Source of the DNA: Planctomycetota bacterium
Lineage (GTDB): Bacteria > Planctomycetota > UBA1135 > GCA-002686595
Assembly: GCA_016795245.1 (NCBI GenBank)
Contig: JAEUIA010000108.1
Span: forward strand, 1-64,000
Direction: 5' to 3'
DNA: 64,000 nucleotides
Both the position numbers and the translations under genes were made by a program. The notes under the pieces are model-generated. The model was not told the origin of the DNA. It searched no databases and saw only the letters and a program-made list of their open reading frames with translations. How positions within the stretch are numbered: position 1 is the stretch's first letter; every line of letters starts with the position of its first letter. Below are positions 9,026 to 20,000 of this stretch, piece by piece.

Positions 9026-9189
9026 TGCGGGCGATTCTCGCCGGATTCAGCGCCCATGACCAGACCGGTGAGCGTCCGCAGGTCGGAACTTCTTTCGCAA
9101 TGATTCGTAGGCCGGATCTTACACGGCTCAAGCGCAGGCTCCCTGGTGTCGATATGCCCCCGACGAAGTCTTCTGTCCCACCCCTCGTC

Positions 9190-9194
9190 GGAGG
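9190..9194 (+). promoter_or_regulatory. Ribosome-binding site that fixes the SLBB lipoprotein start
   Basis: A full GGAGG lies 8 bases before the GTG at 9203. It supports starting translation at VSLFHNS, which gives a normal lipoprotein signal peptide, rather than at in-frame codons further upstream. Confidence 0.7.
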
Positions 9195-9202
9195 TCGTCC
9201 CC

Positions 9203-9736
9203 GTGTCCCTCTTCCACAACTCTGTTCTGCTGCGCTGCGCGGTCGGCGTCCTGCTTGCATTCTCGGGCGCGTGCGCGCTGCCCGGTGGGCCGCCGTTGCC
9301 GGACATCGCCGACAAGATCAACTCCACGCTCGAACCGCTGGAAGTCATCGACTCGGCGCCGACAGCGGTCGGGCCCGACGTCACGTCGCGCAGCGTCAGC
9401 GTGCTCGGTGAGGTCATGGAGCCCGGCGCCATCGCGCTGGAGCCCGGCCGCCGCTTGACGCTGGTCGAAGCGATCGCGCGCGCAGGTGGACACAGAACTG
9501 CGACTGCTCACGTGTCGAGTCTGGTGCTCGTGCGCTGGGACCGCACGACACAGCAACAACTCGCGTGGACGATCGATGCGCGCCCCAAGTACTGGAGCAG
9601 TGCGAAGCCGATCTTCCTGCAGCCGTACGACATCGTCTACATCCCGAACATCCCGATCGATGACCTCGGGCACTGGGTCGACAACTACATGCGTCGCCTC
9701 ATTCCGATCCCCTTCCCGGTCTTCACGATCCGCTGA
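9203..9736 (+). CDS. SLBB-domain polysaccharide export lipoprotein (Wza-like, short)
   Basis: Probable periplasmic or outer-membrane lipoprotein of 177 residues. A signal peptide leads to a lipobox (FSGAC). A single SLBB-type domain follows (SVLGEVMEPGAIALEPGRRLTL, then VEAIARAGG), with an ending that resembles export proteins (FLQPYDIVYIPNIPIDDLG, then YMRRLIP). Full Wza/GumB proteins are 350 residues or more and begin with a Poly_export domain, which is absent, so this may be an accessory part of an exporter. The GTG start has a strong GGAGG. It begins the export module with the chain-length protein 15 bases downstream and the ATPase after that. Confidence 0.8.
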   Translation: MSLFHNSVLLRCAVGVLLAFSGACALPGGPPLPDIADKINSTLEPLEVIDSAPTAVGPDVTSRSVSVLGEVMEPGAIALEPGRRLTLVEAIARAGGHRTATAHVSSLVLVRWDRTTQQQLAWTIDARPKYWSSAKPIFLQPYDIVYIPNIPIDDLGHWVDNYMRRLIPIPFPVFTIR

Positions 9737-9751
9737 GTCCCCGAGGATAAC

Positions 9752-11167
9752 GTGAATTCCAACAACACATCGAATCCGCACGACTCCGACACGCTGGCGG
9801 GTCCCGATCTGATCCAGACGGTCACGCTCGGTGTCAAACGTTCGCGCAAGTGGCTGATTCCGCTCGTCTTGCTCGGCACCATCGGAGGTACGTACTTCGC
9901 GCTGTCGCAGCCGAACGTGTACACGTCCGAGGCCAAGCTCCTCTTGCGTTCCGGTTCGCGTGAGCGCATTTCGGCGGAATCGCTCGTGCAGACTTCGGAG
10001 GACGATCGCTCGGCACGCCCGACGACGCAAGCAGAGATCGCGATGCTCGAAGACCAGGCGATCTACGAGAAGGTCGCGCGTACTTTCGGCCCGGCCGAGA
10101 TCCTGGCTCAGGCCGATCCGCGAAGAGACGACGGCCTTGACACGTCGTGGGCCATCCGCACGCTGCACTCGGTTCAGGCCTGGGTGCAAAACGTCGGAAC
10201 AAGTGCGCACGAGTGCACGCCGGGCGGTTGCCAGGCCTGCACGGCCCAGGCTGTCGAGATGCTGCGCGAGAGCGTGCAACTCGAAGGCGATCCCGACTCG
10301 AACGTGATCGTCGTGCGCTATTCGGCCAATTCCTCTGAGCGCGCACGCGCAGTCTTGAACGCACTGGTCTTGGCGTTCGTCGATCGCCACTCGGAGCAGT
10401 TCTCGGTGGAGCCGCTGCTCGAGAAGAATCGTCCGAAGCTCGAAGCTGCGAAGAAGCGTCGTGATGACGCGGCGACCGCGTACTTCAACCACGTTCAACA
10501 GTGCAACGTCATCGACATCGAAGTTCAGCGGCGCGTGCTGATCGAAGGTGCTGCCCTGGTTGAGCGCGAATACAACGCCGGATTGCTCAGTCGCGACGAG
10601 ATTCAGGCCGAGCGCGCAGCCATCACGGCGCGCATGAATGCGCTGAATGCGCAGATCGACCTCGTGCGCGAGCGCGCTCCCAACCCGACCTATCTCGCTT
10701 TGCGCGAACGTATCAACGAACTCGATGTCGAAGCTGCCACGAATGCTGCACGCTTGGAACGGCTGTCGGCCGAGGTCGCGATGTGGCGCACGCGCATCGA
10801 AAGCGTGCGTGATTGCGAGCAGATTCACGCGTCCTTGGGCGCGACGCGGGACATGGAAGCCGCGCGGGCGACCGACCTGCTGCGTCGCTATTCACAGCTC
10901 GAAGATCTAGGCGACCTTGACCTCCGCTCAGATGCGAACCTGCTCGTGCTCCAGCAACCGACCCTGAACTTCAAGAAGGACGGTCCGAAGCGCGCCAAGA
11001 TCATCTTCTCTGCTTTTGCGGCGTCTCTGCTGCTTGGCATCTGGCTCGCAGCGATGCGCGAGTTCTTCGATCGCCGCCTGCGCCACGGCCCGATGGTCGA
11101 ACGCCAGCTCGGTGTACGACTGCTCGGCACCATCCCCGAATACCGCTCGCGCGACCTCGTCGCCTGA
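9752..11167 (+). CDS. Wzz/GumC-like polysaccharide chain-length determinant
   Basis: Inner-membrane polysaccharide co-polymerase of 471 residues. The first membrane helix (WLIPLVLLGTIGGTYFAL, about 34-51) is followed by the Wzz-type segment NVYTSEAKLLLRSGSRERIS. A long periplasmic coiled-coil region rich in Arg, Glu and Ala spans about 220-400. The second membrane helix (IIFSAFAASLLLGIWLAAMR) is close to the C-terminus and is followed by a cytoplasmic tail (RQLGVRLLGTIPEYRS) typical of partners of BY-kinases. The start is GTG at 9752 with GAGGA upstream. A central cysteine cluster (HECTPGGCQACTAQ, near residues 150-165) is unusual for the family. Confidence 0.88.
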   Translation: MNSNNTSNPHDSDTLAGPDLIQTVTLGVKRSRKWLIPLVLLGTIGGTYFALSQPNVYTSEAKLLLRSGSRERISAESLVQTSEDDRSARPTTQAEIAMLEDQAIYEKVARTFGPAEILAQADPRRDDGLDTSWAIRTLHSVQAWVQNVGTSAHECTPGGCQACTAQAVEMLRESVQLEGDPDSNVIVVRYSANSSERARAVLNALVLAFVDRHSEQFSVEPLLEKNRPKLEAAKKRRDDAATAYFNHVQQCNVIDIEVQRRVLIEGAALVEREYNAGLLSRDEIQAERAAITARMNALNAQIDLVRERAPNPTYLALRERINELDVEAATNAARLERLSAEVAMWRTRIESVRDCEQIHASLGATRDMEAARATDLLRRYSQLEDLGDLDLRSDANLLVLQQPTLNFKKDGPKRAKIIFSAFAASLLLGIWLAAMREFFDRRLRHGPMVERQLGVRLLGTIPEYRSRDLVA

Positions 11168-11180
11168 TCAGGATCCACCG

Positions 11181-11825
11181 ATGAACAAGCTCCTTTCGCG
11201 TCTCAATCACCTCGTCGATCCGGTCTGGACGGAGATCTCGCGCCAGACTTTCGCGCGCACGCCGGCGCGCATCCTGTTCACGAGCACCGAGCGCGGTGCC
11301 GGCACGACATCCATCGCGGCCGCCACCGCGATCGGTCTCGCGCGCAACCTGCGCGTCAACGTCGCGCTCGTCGAAGCCAACTTGCAAGCGCCGGCGCTCG
11401 CCGGTTACCTCGGCATCCAAGGCGAGATCGGCCTGTCGGACGTGCTCGACGGTCGCGTCGATGTCGACAAGGCCGTGCGCCGCCTCGAAGCGGTCGGCGA
11501 ATTGCGTTTGCACGTCCTCACCGGCGGCAGCGCGCGCCTGGCGCTCCCGGGCGAACTCGCGGCGCCGGCGGGTCTGGCTGCGCTCAACAAGCTCGGTGAG
11601 AACTGCAAGTTCATGATCATCGATGCCCCGCCCCTCTTCGACCATCCCGAAACCCGCGTCCTGTTGCGCGAAGTCGACGCCGCGATCCTCGTGCTGCGCT
11701 CCGGCCACGCTCGCCGCGAAGAAGCCCAACGCGCCGTACGCGAACTGCAAGAAAGCGGCGTGCGCGTGATCGGCACTCTGCTCAATCGCGCCGACGAAGC
11801 GATTGATCGCGATCAAGCTGCGTAG
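11181..11825 (+). CDS. BY-kinase/ParA-like ATPase with degenerate P-loop
   Basis: The 214-residue protein is the size and layout of the cytoplasmic tyrosine-kinase partners of Wzz/GumC (CpsD/CapB, MinD-like fold). The P-loop reads STERGAGTTSIA at residues 35-46, with Thr42 where the family has the catalytic lysine (EGKS/T). The Walker A' segment is VALVEANLQAP, with Glu65 in place of the first aspartate. Walker B is intact (FMIIDAPPL). No tyrosine-rich C-terminal tail is present. It may therefore act as a structural or regulatory pseudo-kinase. Start ATG 11181 has GGAT upstream. It is the last gene of the export module, convergent with the NRPS-PKS operon across a large inverted repeat. Confidence 0.82.
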   Translation: MNKLLSRLNHLVDPVWTEISRQTFARTPARILFTSTERGAGTTSIAAATAIGLARNLRVNVALVEANLQAPALAGYLGIQGEIGLSDVLDGRVDVDKAVRRLEAVGELRLHVLTGGSARLALPGELAAPAGLAALNKLGENCKFMIIDAPPLFDHPETRVLLREVDAAILVLRSGHARREEAQRAVRELQESGVRVIGTLLNRADEAIDRDQAA

Positions 11826-11837
11826 CGATTACGGCGC

Positions 11838-12121
11838 CCGCCCCTTCGTCCACACACCGCAACCGGATGCCGTGCCTGGATCGAAGTCGCGCGAATCGGC
11901 GCCGCAGGTCCGGCTGACATTCGTACCGTACGGAGCCAGGCTCCCGTGGTGCAAACTCGCCGGCGTGACGTAGCCCGGTTGCGCGTTGGTCGAATCCGGC
12001 GAGTTTGCACCACGGGAGCCTGGCTCCGTACGGTACGAATGTCAGCCGGACCTGCGGCGCCGATTCGCGCGACTTCGATCCAGGCACGGCATCCGGTAGC
12101 GGTGTGCGGACGAAGGGGCGG
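11838..12121. repeat. Long near-perfect inverted repeat (2 x 126 bp)
   Basis: Bases 11838-11963 are the reverse complement of 11996-12121 at 124 of 126 positions (mismatches at 11852 and 11861). A 32-base spacer lies between at 11964-11995. Each arm also contains the small palindrome GGAGCCAGGCTCC. The element fills almost all the space between two convergent genes (the ATPase ends at 11825, the glycosyltransferase at 12135). Transcribed from either side it would form a very long hairpin, so it could act as a bidirectional terminator. No target-site duplication, flanking short repeats or transposase are visible. Part of the arm recurs at 1-45. Confidence 0.95.
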
Positions 12122-12134
12122 ACTTTGCAGTGCG

Positions 12135-13385
12135 TCAGTCAGCGCGACGAGCGGACGAGTGACGCCTGGTATGCGCTTCGAGCGTCCACTGCGCGCGGCG
12201 TTCGTACCATGACTCGGAGGAGTGATGTTCGGCGGCGACGCGCGCGGCGCGGGACAGCGGAACCAGGCGCGTGTGATCGGCGGCGATCTGCATGAGGATC
12301 CTGGCGGATGCGTCGATTTCATTGCGAGGCAGACACACCGTTGCGTGCTCGGTCGTATCGCGCTCGCGTACGTAGTCGATGTCGTACCCGACGAGCGGCA
12401 GTCCGGCCGCGTAGCCGTCGAAGATCATGCGCGGCGTGTCTTCGGCGAGCGGCGTGAAGAAGAGCGCATCGTAGCCTGCGAGCTCACGCAGCAATGCGCC
12501 GCCGTAGGGGCGCGAGCCCAGGAACCGCACCTTGCCCTTCAAAGCCGGGTCACGCGCGAGCTGCTCGAGTTGGGCGCGTTCGATGCTGTCACCGATCAAG
12601 TCGAACGTGACATCCGCTCCGTGCGCCAGCGCCGCACGCACGATCGCGATGCTGTGATCTAGACCCTTGCGCGCTTCGAATCGGCCGCAGTACACGAGTC
12701 GCAGCGGGCGCTTCTCGGCCAGAGTCGCGAGCCGCGCCTCGAGCGCCGCGGTCGGCACGACGTCTGCCCGCGCGAACGAAGTGTCGTGAAATTCCTTCGG
12801 GTTCTTCGCGTCACGGCCGAACAGCTGCATCAGGTGCGCGCCCTTCAGCAGGCTCAGGTCGGATCTGGACACGCAGCGCAAACACGCCCGGTCGTACAAC
12901 GCGCCGTACACGCGCGCGTGCAGCTTCTGTTTCGCGCCGCGCGCCAGCTCGCGCATCTGCATCGAGATGTCGGTGTCCTGCACGAACACGCTCGTGATGC
13001 CGCGCTTCCATGCCTGCACCAGTCCTTCGTACGCGATCGGACGGTACACGTCGTCGTAACCGGCGTGCACGACCGTCGCATCCCCCATCTCGCGCTCGAG
13101 ATCGGCGATCCAGCGTCGACGATGGCGCAGCCAGTACGCCTTGGCGCTCACACGCAGATCGAAGGACGGCACGAGGTGGATCCCCTCGCTGCCCGACACC
13201 AACGGTTCGAGCTTTTGTCCTACACCGGGATCGGTCGCCGACAAGGACGGAGCGATCACCTTGAGCTCTCCGAATTCCTTGGGCAGCGAATCGCGTAGCA
13301 AGCGCAACGCACGCAGCCAATCCGAGGCCAGGAGCAGCTTCTGCCCTTCGACGTAGATCGGAACGTGAATCGGAACGATGTACAC
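12135..13385 (-). CDS. Glycosyltransferase, GT4-like (GT-B fold)
   Basis: Predicted to transfer a nucleotide-sugar residue. The 416-residue protein has an N-terminal half with IAYEGLVQAWKRGITSVFVQ and a C-terminal donor-binding half (LRLVYCGRFEARKGLDHSI, then KGKVRFLGSRPYGGALLREL). The usual Glu-x7-Glu region reads LAEDTPRMIFDGYAAGLPLV, with Asp in the second position. I chose the GTG at 13385, five bases after the Sfp-type gene's stop; the frame is open further upstream but there it overlaps that gene out of phase. It is the last gene of the NRPS-PKS operon, which suggests it decorates that product. The acceptor is unknown. Confidence 0.8.
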   Translation of the reverse strand: MYIVPIHVPIYVEGQKLLLASDWLRALRLLRDSLPKEFGELKVIAPSLSATDPGVGQKLEPLVSGSEGIHLVPSFDLRVSAKAYWLRHRRRWIADLEREMGDATVVHAGYDDVYRPIAYEGLVQAWKRGITSVFVQDTDISMQMRELARGAKQKLHARVYGALYDRACLRCVSRSDLSLLKGAHLMQLFGRDAKNPKEFHDTSFARADVVPTAALEARLATLAEKRPLRLVYCGRFEARKGLDHSIAIVRAALAHGADVTFDLIGDSIERAQLEQLARDPALKGKVRFLGSRPYGGALLRELAGYDALFFTPLAEDTPRMIFDGYAAGLPLVGYDIDYVRERDTTEHATVCLPRNEIDASARILMQIAADHTRLVPLSRAARVAAEHHSSESWYERRAQWTLEAHTRRHSSARRAD

Positions 13386-13390
13386 GGCGC

Positions 13391-14074
13391 CTAGGACCTG
13401 CCTGACCTGGGAGTCGCGCTGACGACCGGCAACGCCGCCAATGCGATGAAATGGCCATCGTGCTCGTGGAGCACGCCGTCGACCTCGAACTCCTGGATCT
13501 CGGGATGGCGAACGGCAGCGACGAAGTGCGCGCCGTCGAACGTCACGAAGACATCGTGAAAGTCCAAGAACACTCCCGTGACGGGGTGCAGGCACTTGTA
13601 CGCCGCTTCCTTGGCGACGAACAACCGTCTGGCGTCGATGGCGCGACTCCCCGCAGGGAACTGACGCAACTCATCGTCGACGGCAATCGTTTGAAACAGC
13701 TCGCGCTCGAGCGGCTCGGCCGGTTCGATGTCGACGCCCACGGAGCGATAGTCGGTGCCGCGCGCTGCGACGACGATGCACAGGCGTGCCGTGTGTGCGA
13801 TGGAGCCTACACATCCTGCAGGCCAGTTCGGACTGCGGTCCAGAGAACGTCCCACCACAGGTCGCGTGACTCCTAGGCGCAGAAGGAGTTCATGTGCAAC
13901 CGCCCGTCCGGTGGAGAATTCACGCATACGCGCTTCGGTGACGTGCTCGACAGCCTGCGCCTCTTCAGGCTGAAGCGCATGTCGTGCATCCACGATCGTC
14001 GTGATGCCGATCTCGAATCCGCCTCCGAAGCCTGCCCCGAGTTGCGCGAGCGGTGTGAGTTCCAGCCGGCTCAC
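13391..14074 (-). CDS. 4'-Phosphopantetheinyl transferase, Sfp type
   Basis: Transfers the phosphopantetheine arm from coenzyme A to the serine of carrier proteins. The 227-residue length is standard for the Sfp/Gsp group. Both metal-binding and catalytic motifs are present: VGVDIEPAEPLERELF and FVAKEAAYKCLHPVTG. The start GTG overlaps the PKS stop (GTGA), so its synthesis is coupled to that of the PKS. It very probably activates Ser1492 of the NRPS and Ser1803 of the PKS encoded just upstream in the operon. Confidence 0.92.
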   Translation of the reverse strand: MSRLELTPLAQLGAGFGGGFEIGITTIVDARHALQPEEAQAVEHVTEARMREFSTGRAVAHELLLRLGVTRPVVGRSLDRSPNWPAGCVGSIAHTARLCIVVAARGTDYRSVGVDIEPAEPLERELFQTIAVDDELRQFPAGSRAIDARRLFVAKEAAYKCLHPVTGVFLDFHDVFVTFDGAHFVAAVRHPEIQEFEVDGVLHEHDGHFIALAALPVVSATPRSGRS

Positions 14075-17000
14075 CGCGCAGTCCCCTTCGGTGCGACGGT
14101 TCGCTCCGCGTCTTCGAGCGCGCGCCGCAGGCGCTGAGCGAGCACGCGTACATTCGGCTCGAGCACCATGCTGTCGTGGTCACCCGGGACTTCGTGCACG
14201 GTGATGCGGTCGACGACCGGCGTCCATCCGTTGTCGGGGAACAGCAACTCGCGGTGCACGTTCGCCAGGCGCCCTTTGCCCAGCACGTAGGCTACGTCCA
14301 GCTTCGGCCTGAACAGCGCGATCGAGACCGGCGTGTGTTTCACGTCATAGAGTTCTAGCGCGCGATTGAACGCCGCCTGGATGCGCCGCGAATGGAACAT
14401 CGGTGTCGACTCGTTCTCGCGCTCGGTCTCGGCCGCCTCGGCCTCCTGTTCGCGTTTCCACTGCACGCGGCCTTTGACCCAGTTCGGGAAGTACGCGAAA
14501 CCCTGCTTGCGCGCGCGTTGGACGTGGATCTGCATCTTCTCGCCCATGCGCAACGCCGGCCGCTTCGGCAGCGGCGTGTCGAGCATCACGAGCGATGCGA
14601 TCTCCTCGCCCGCCGCCAACAGTTGTCGCGCCATTTCGAATGCGGCGATTCCTCCGCCCGAGAATCCGCCCAAGTGGTAGGGACCCTGCGGTTGGACTTC
14701 GCGCACTTCCGCCAGGTACGCGGCCGCCATCTCCTCGAAGGTCTCGTGCGGTGCGTCTTCGCCGTACAACCCGCGCGCCTGGATGCCGTAGAACGGACGT
14801 TCACCACCGACCAGATGTGCGAGGTGACGCAAGTTGAGCACATTGCCGAACATCCCGGCGACGAGGAAGAACGGCAGGCGCGGAGCCGGCTCGCCGGAGT
14901 GCATCGCGACCAGATGTTTGAAGCGCGACTTCGAAGGCGCAGGCGAAGCAGTCGTGGGCTTGAGCTCGCCGGTGCCGGACGCAACAGGCTCCGCCGTGGT
15001 ACGCGCGGCGCGCACGAGGTCGGCACAGCGCTCGATCGTCGGTGCTTCGAACAACACCGAGATCGGGAACTCGACGTGGAAAGCCTTCTTGATGCGCGTG
15101 AACAACCGCACCGCGATGAGCGAGTGCCCGCCGAGCTGGAAGAAGTCGTCGCGGATGCCGACCGGATCGACACCCAGCAGTTCGACCCAGAATTCGACGA
15201 TGCGCGACTCGACCTCGTCGCGCGGTGCGACGTACTCCGAAGCGAGCGTCGGCCGCTCGAATTTGGCGTCAGAGTCTCTGCGCTCGAGCTTCAAGGCCGA
15301 TGCTTGACGATCCAGAGCTTCCAGCGACAGCGACGAAACGACCATCCGGCCGGCGTTGGTGCTCGCGAGCAAGCGAGTGAGCGCATCGACGCCCTCGTGC
15401 GGCTGAATGCCACGCTCCAGATTGCGGCGGAAGGCCGCCTCGATGGGCGACGAAGGGTCGCGCGTGCCGTCCAGGGAACGCTTCGACGAACCCTGCTCCG
15501 TCGTGCGCGTCTCAGGTCCGTCCGCGAAGCCCTGGCGCAGACGCTTCAGTGCAAAGCCCTCGACTTCGAGCAACACCAGGCCGGCGGGGTTCGTGATGAC
15601 CGCGTCGAACGTCGCCATGTCCGCGTCGACCGCATGTTCACCGTGCACTTTCACATGACAACGCACGTCGGATGCGAGCGGTCCGAGGACACGCACGCGA
15701 TCGAACGACATAGGCACCCACAGATCCGAGCCATGACCCGGGATGCGGTCGACGGCGATGTGCAACGCGACGTCGAGCAGCGCCGGATGAAGCGCATGAT
15801 CGGCCAGATCCTCTTCGAAGCGCGCGTCCAGCGCGAGTCGCGCAAAGGCTTCGTGCGCACCCACGCGCCGCGAGCGCAAGACGCTCCAGCGCGGACCGAA
15901 GCGCAGCCTCTCCGCTTGCACTCCTGCCGTTCCTGAAGCCGACGCGCGCGGGTCGTCCTCTGGAGTGCGCGCAGCCGCCGCTGTGAGATCGGCATGCCGG
16001 TCCGGTTGAGCCGAGCGCATGACCAGACGTGCTTCGGCGTGCGTCACCCATGCGTCGTCGGTTCCGGTCGAGCGTCGGCTGCGTACTTCGAACGCGTGTC
16101 CGTCCGTCCCCGTGCGCACGAGGACGCGTACGTCCAGCGGCCGGTCCTCGGGCACGAACAATGCTTCGACGAACACCAGGTCCTCGATGTCGAAGGGCCG
16201 TGACTCGCCGATCTCGATCAACGCCGCGCGCGCCAGCTCGATGTAGCCCGTACCAGGCAACAACGCGCGACCGGCGAGCGTCCTGTGCTCGTCGATCATC
16301 CACAACGAAGCGGCGGACCAACGCGCGTCGATGATGTGCAGGCCCGATGGCTCGCGCCTGTGCGTCGCGAAGAGCGGCGATTTCGCCGTCGACTCTCCAG
16401 GCGCGCGCGCGTCGTCGCTGTTCCCTGCGCGCGCGGCCATGCCGACGCTGTTCCAGATCCCCCACGCGAGCGCGAGCGTCGGATGCCCACGGCTCGTGCG
16501 ACTTTCAGCCCACGCGTCCAGGAACGCGTTCGCGGCGCAGTAGTCGATCTGGCCCACCGCGCCGAGCCACGCACTCGTCGACGAGAACACGACAGTGAAG
16601 TCCAGCTTGAACCGGTCGAGCAGAGTCTCGAGCGCCAATGTCCCGTGGACCTTGGGCGCGAACACCTCCTCGACGTCGAACAGCGTGCGCTCCTGCAGCA
16701 GTCCGTCGCGCAACACACCGGCAGCATGGAACGCGCCGTTCAACTCGCCGAAGCGGTCCGTGATCGCGTCGGCGAGGCGTTCGAGGCCCTCCACGTCAGT
16801 CACGTCCGCGTTCGCGACCATGACCTCGCTGCCGAGGCTTTCGAGCTCCATCACGGTTCGGATACGGTGCGCTTCTTCGTCCGCGGCGGCGGCGCGCTCC
16901 AGAATCACCGGCCAATGCGCGCGCTCGGGCAGTCCGCTGCGCGAGAGCAAGATCAGGCGCGCCTTGTGCTCCGTCGCGAGCCAGCGCGCCAGCGTGAGTC

Positions 17001-20000
17001 CGATGCCGCCCAATCCGCCGGTCAGCAGGTAGACGCCGCGCCGGCGCACGCGCATGGACGTCGGTGTCGCAGCCTTCAGGGGTCGCGCGTCGAAGCGCTC
17101 GACGAATCGGCGGCCGTGACGCCAGGCGATCGTCCCGCGGCAGCTTCCGCTCACGATCTCGGTTTCGAGCTGGTCGGTGAGCGCATCGATACCGGGTCGC
17201 CCGTTCGTACGACCGTTCTTCTTCGAGCGTTCGTCGAGAACATTGAGATCGATGCTCGCCGACATCACGTGCGTCAGTTCGCGCGGAATCACGCGCACGG
17301 GACCCAACACCGTGGCCTTCTCGGGATGCGGAGCGACCTCGTCACCCACGCGCGCCATCCCGTTCGAGACGACGAACAGGCGCAACGGATCCGTCGCACC
17401 TTGGTCCGCGATCGCTTGAGCGAGGAACAACAGACTGTAGAACCCGTGCTCCTGGTTGCGGTGGAAGAAGCTCGATCCCGGTCTGAACGTCTCGCCTTGT
17501 GTCACGAGCCACGCGTGCACGATGTGTTGCGGTGAACGTCCGTGCGCGGCCAGATCGGAGAGCAGCGCGTCGTACCCTTCGCGGCCCTGTTCAGGAGACA
17601 AGAGGTATTCGTCGTCGCTCAACCGGCCGTACGCATCGCCGTCGCGCACGATCGCGACGGTGGCGCCGCGGGCGCGCAAGCGTTGAGCGAGACCGTCGCA
17701 CACTCCGGCGCGGTCGGCGAAGACGAGCCACTGACCCTCCGCGCGCTCGATCGTCGGCGCGTCGAGCACTTCTTCGCGCCAGACAGGCCTTTGGAACCAG
17801 TCCGCGACGTCGGGAAGCTTCTCCGGATCCGCATTCGTGTTCGTCGCCGCGAGTGCGCGCCCAGGTTCGATCCAGCAGTGACGATGATCGAACGCGTAGG
17901 TCGGCAACGCGATTCGGCGGCGATCTTCGCCGTGCCACAGGCGCTCGAGCGCCACGTCGCAGCCCGCCGCCCACAGGCGACCGAACGCGGTGACGAAATG
18001 CGCGGCGTCGTCCACGACCTCGTCGGGATGGCGCAGCGTCGCGATCACTTCGTGACTCGGACGGAAAGCGCTCTGCAGGCGCGAGAGCGAGCTGAGGACC
18101 TTTCCCGGACCGACTTCCACCAACACGCGGGCTTCGTCGGCGAGCAGCACATCGAGGCCGGCTGCGAAACGCACCGTACTGCGCAAGTGATCGACCCAGT
18201 ACTGGGGATCCAATGCTTGCGCGTTCGTGATCCAAGTGCCGGTCAAGTTCGAGATGAACGGGATCTTGGGCGCCGAGAGTTTCATCGCGCGCACGGCGGC
18301 GAGGAACTGGTCCAGGATCGGGACCAGCAAGCGTGAGTGCGCAGCGATCGAGATGGGGACGACTTTGGTCTCGATCTCGAGGGCGCTGAGCCGCGTGGCG
18401 AAAGCATCCAACGCGGCCGTCGGCCCCGACACGACGCACATCGTCGGCGCGTTGACGGTCGCCAGGTCCAGATCGGTGCCTAGCAGCGGTGTGATCTCGT
18501 CCGGGCTCGCCGCGATGCTCAGCATGCCCCCGCCGACGACGCGCTCGAACAGTTCGCCGCGACGGCGCACGAGCATCAGCGTATCTTCGAACGAAGCGAC
18601 CTCGGCGATGCACGCGGCGGTGTTCTCGCCCATGCTGTGGCCGATCAATGCCTTCGGCTCGACGCCGTAGTGCATCCACAGCTTCGCGAGTGCGTACTCG
18701 ACCAGGAAGATCGCCGGCAGCTGAATCGACGGGCGGAGCAACTCGCGCGCCCGATCCGCCGATCCCACGTGATCAGTGGACAAGTACGGTGCGAGATCGA
18801 GTTGAAAGCGCGCTCTGCAGAACGCGATGCCGCGCTCGATGATCTCGCGGTACACCGGTTCGGTCGCGAACAGTCCGGCGCCCATCGCGAGGTGTTGCGC
18901 TCCGCCGCCAGGGAACAAGAAGGCGATCTTGCCCTTTCTGTCGCGGCTCGTGTGCGAGTGCACGCGCCGTGCGTCTCTCGACTCGAGCAACGCGATCGCT
19001 TCGGATGAATCGCGTGCGCACAAGACGCGGCGTTCGCCGAACGAGCGCCGACCGACGTGCAGCGTCCAGGCTGCGTCGGCCAGATTCACGTCGGACTGCG
19101 CGCTCAGATGTTCACGCAGGCGCTGCGAGTTGCCTTCCAACGCAGTCTTGGTGCGCGCGGAGAGGCACAGGAGCTGGTACGGACGGCGTCCCGCGGTCGG
19201 TGCGACGGCCACCGGCGCTTCCTCGATCACGACGTGCGCGTTCGTGCCCCCGACACCGAGCGAAGTCACACCCGCGCGGCGCGGCGTACCTGTCTTGGGC
19301 CACGGCTTCAACTTGTCGGCGACGTAGAACGGACTGTGGGCGAAGTCGATCGTCGCGTTTGGTGCCGTGAAATTTGGGGTGGGCGGGATCTCGGCCGCCT
19401 GAAGTGCGAGCACGGCCTTGGCAAAGCTGGCCACACCCGCCGCCGTGTCGAGGTGACCGATGTTCGCCTTCACGGAACCGATGCCGCAGAAGTTGGTCTT
19501 CTTCGTGGAGCGTCGGAATGCCTCGGTGAGCGCGGCGACTTCGATCGGATCACCGACAGCCGTGCCGGTTCCGTGCGCTTCGACGTAGGCGATCGTTTCC
19601 GGAGCACAGCCGGACACAGCCAGAGCTTCGACGATCGCCGCCGCCTGTCCGTCGACGCTGGGCGCCAGGTATCCGACCTTGCGCGAACCGTCGTTGTTGA
19701 CGGCCGAACCCTTGATCACGGCACGAATCGGATCGCGGTCGCGGATTGCGTCGACCAATCGCCGCAACACCACGACGCCCGCTCCGCTGCCGAACACGGT
19801 GCCGGCGGCGTGCTTGTCGAAGGGTCTGCACACTCCGTCCGGTGCGAGAATCTCGCCTTCCTTGTAGACATAGCCGCGCCCGTGCGGGATCTCGAGCGTG
19901 ACACCGCCCGCCAACGCCATGTCGCACTCGCCCGACAACAGGCTTTGACAGGCGAGGTGAATCGCAACCAACGACGACGAACACGCGGTCTGGACGTTGA

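Noticed and set aside
11838..12121. An insertion sequence at the inverted repeat
   Set aside because: The 32-base spacer cannot encode a transposase and no flanking duplication is visible, so I call it only a repeat.
14392..15936. A 514-residue plus-strand frame across the PKS
   Set aside because: It is antisense to the ACP, thioesterase and DH parts of the PKS, whose active sites are all present on the minus strand.
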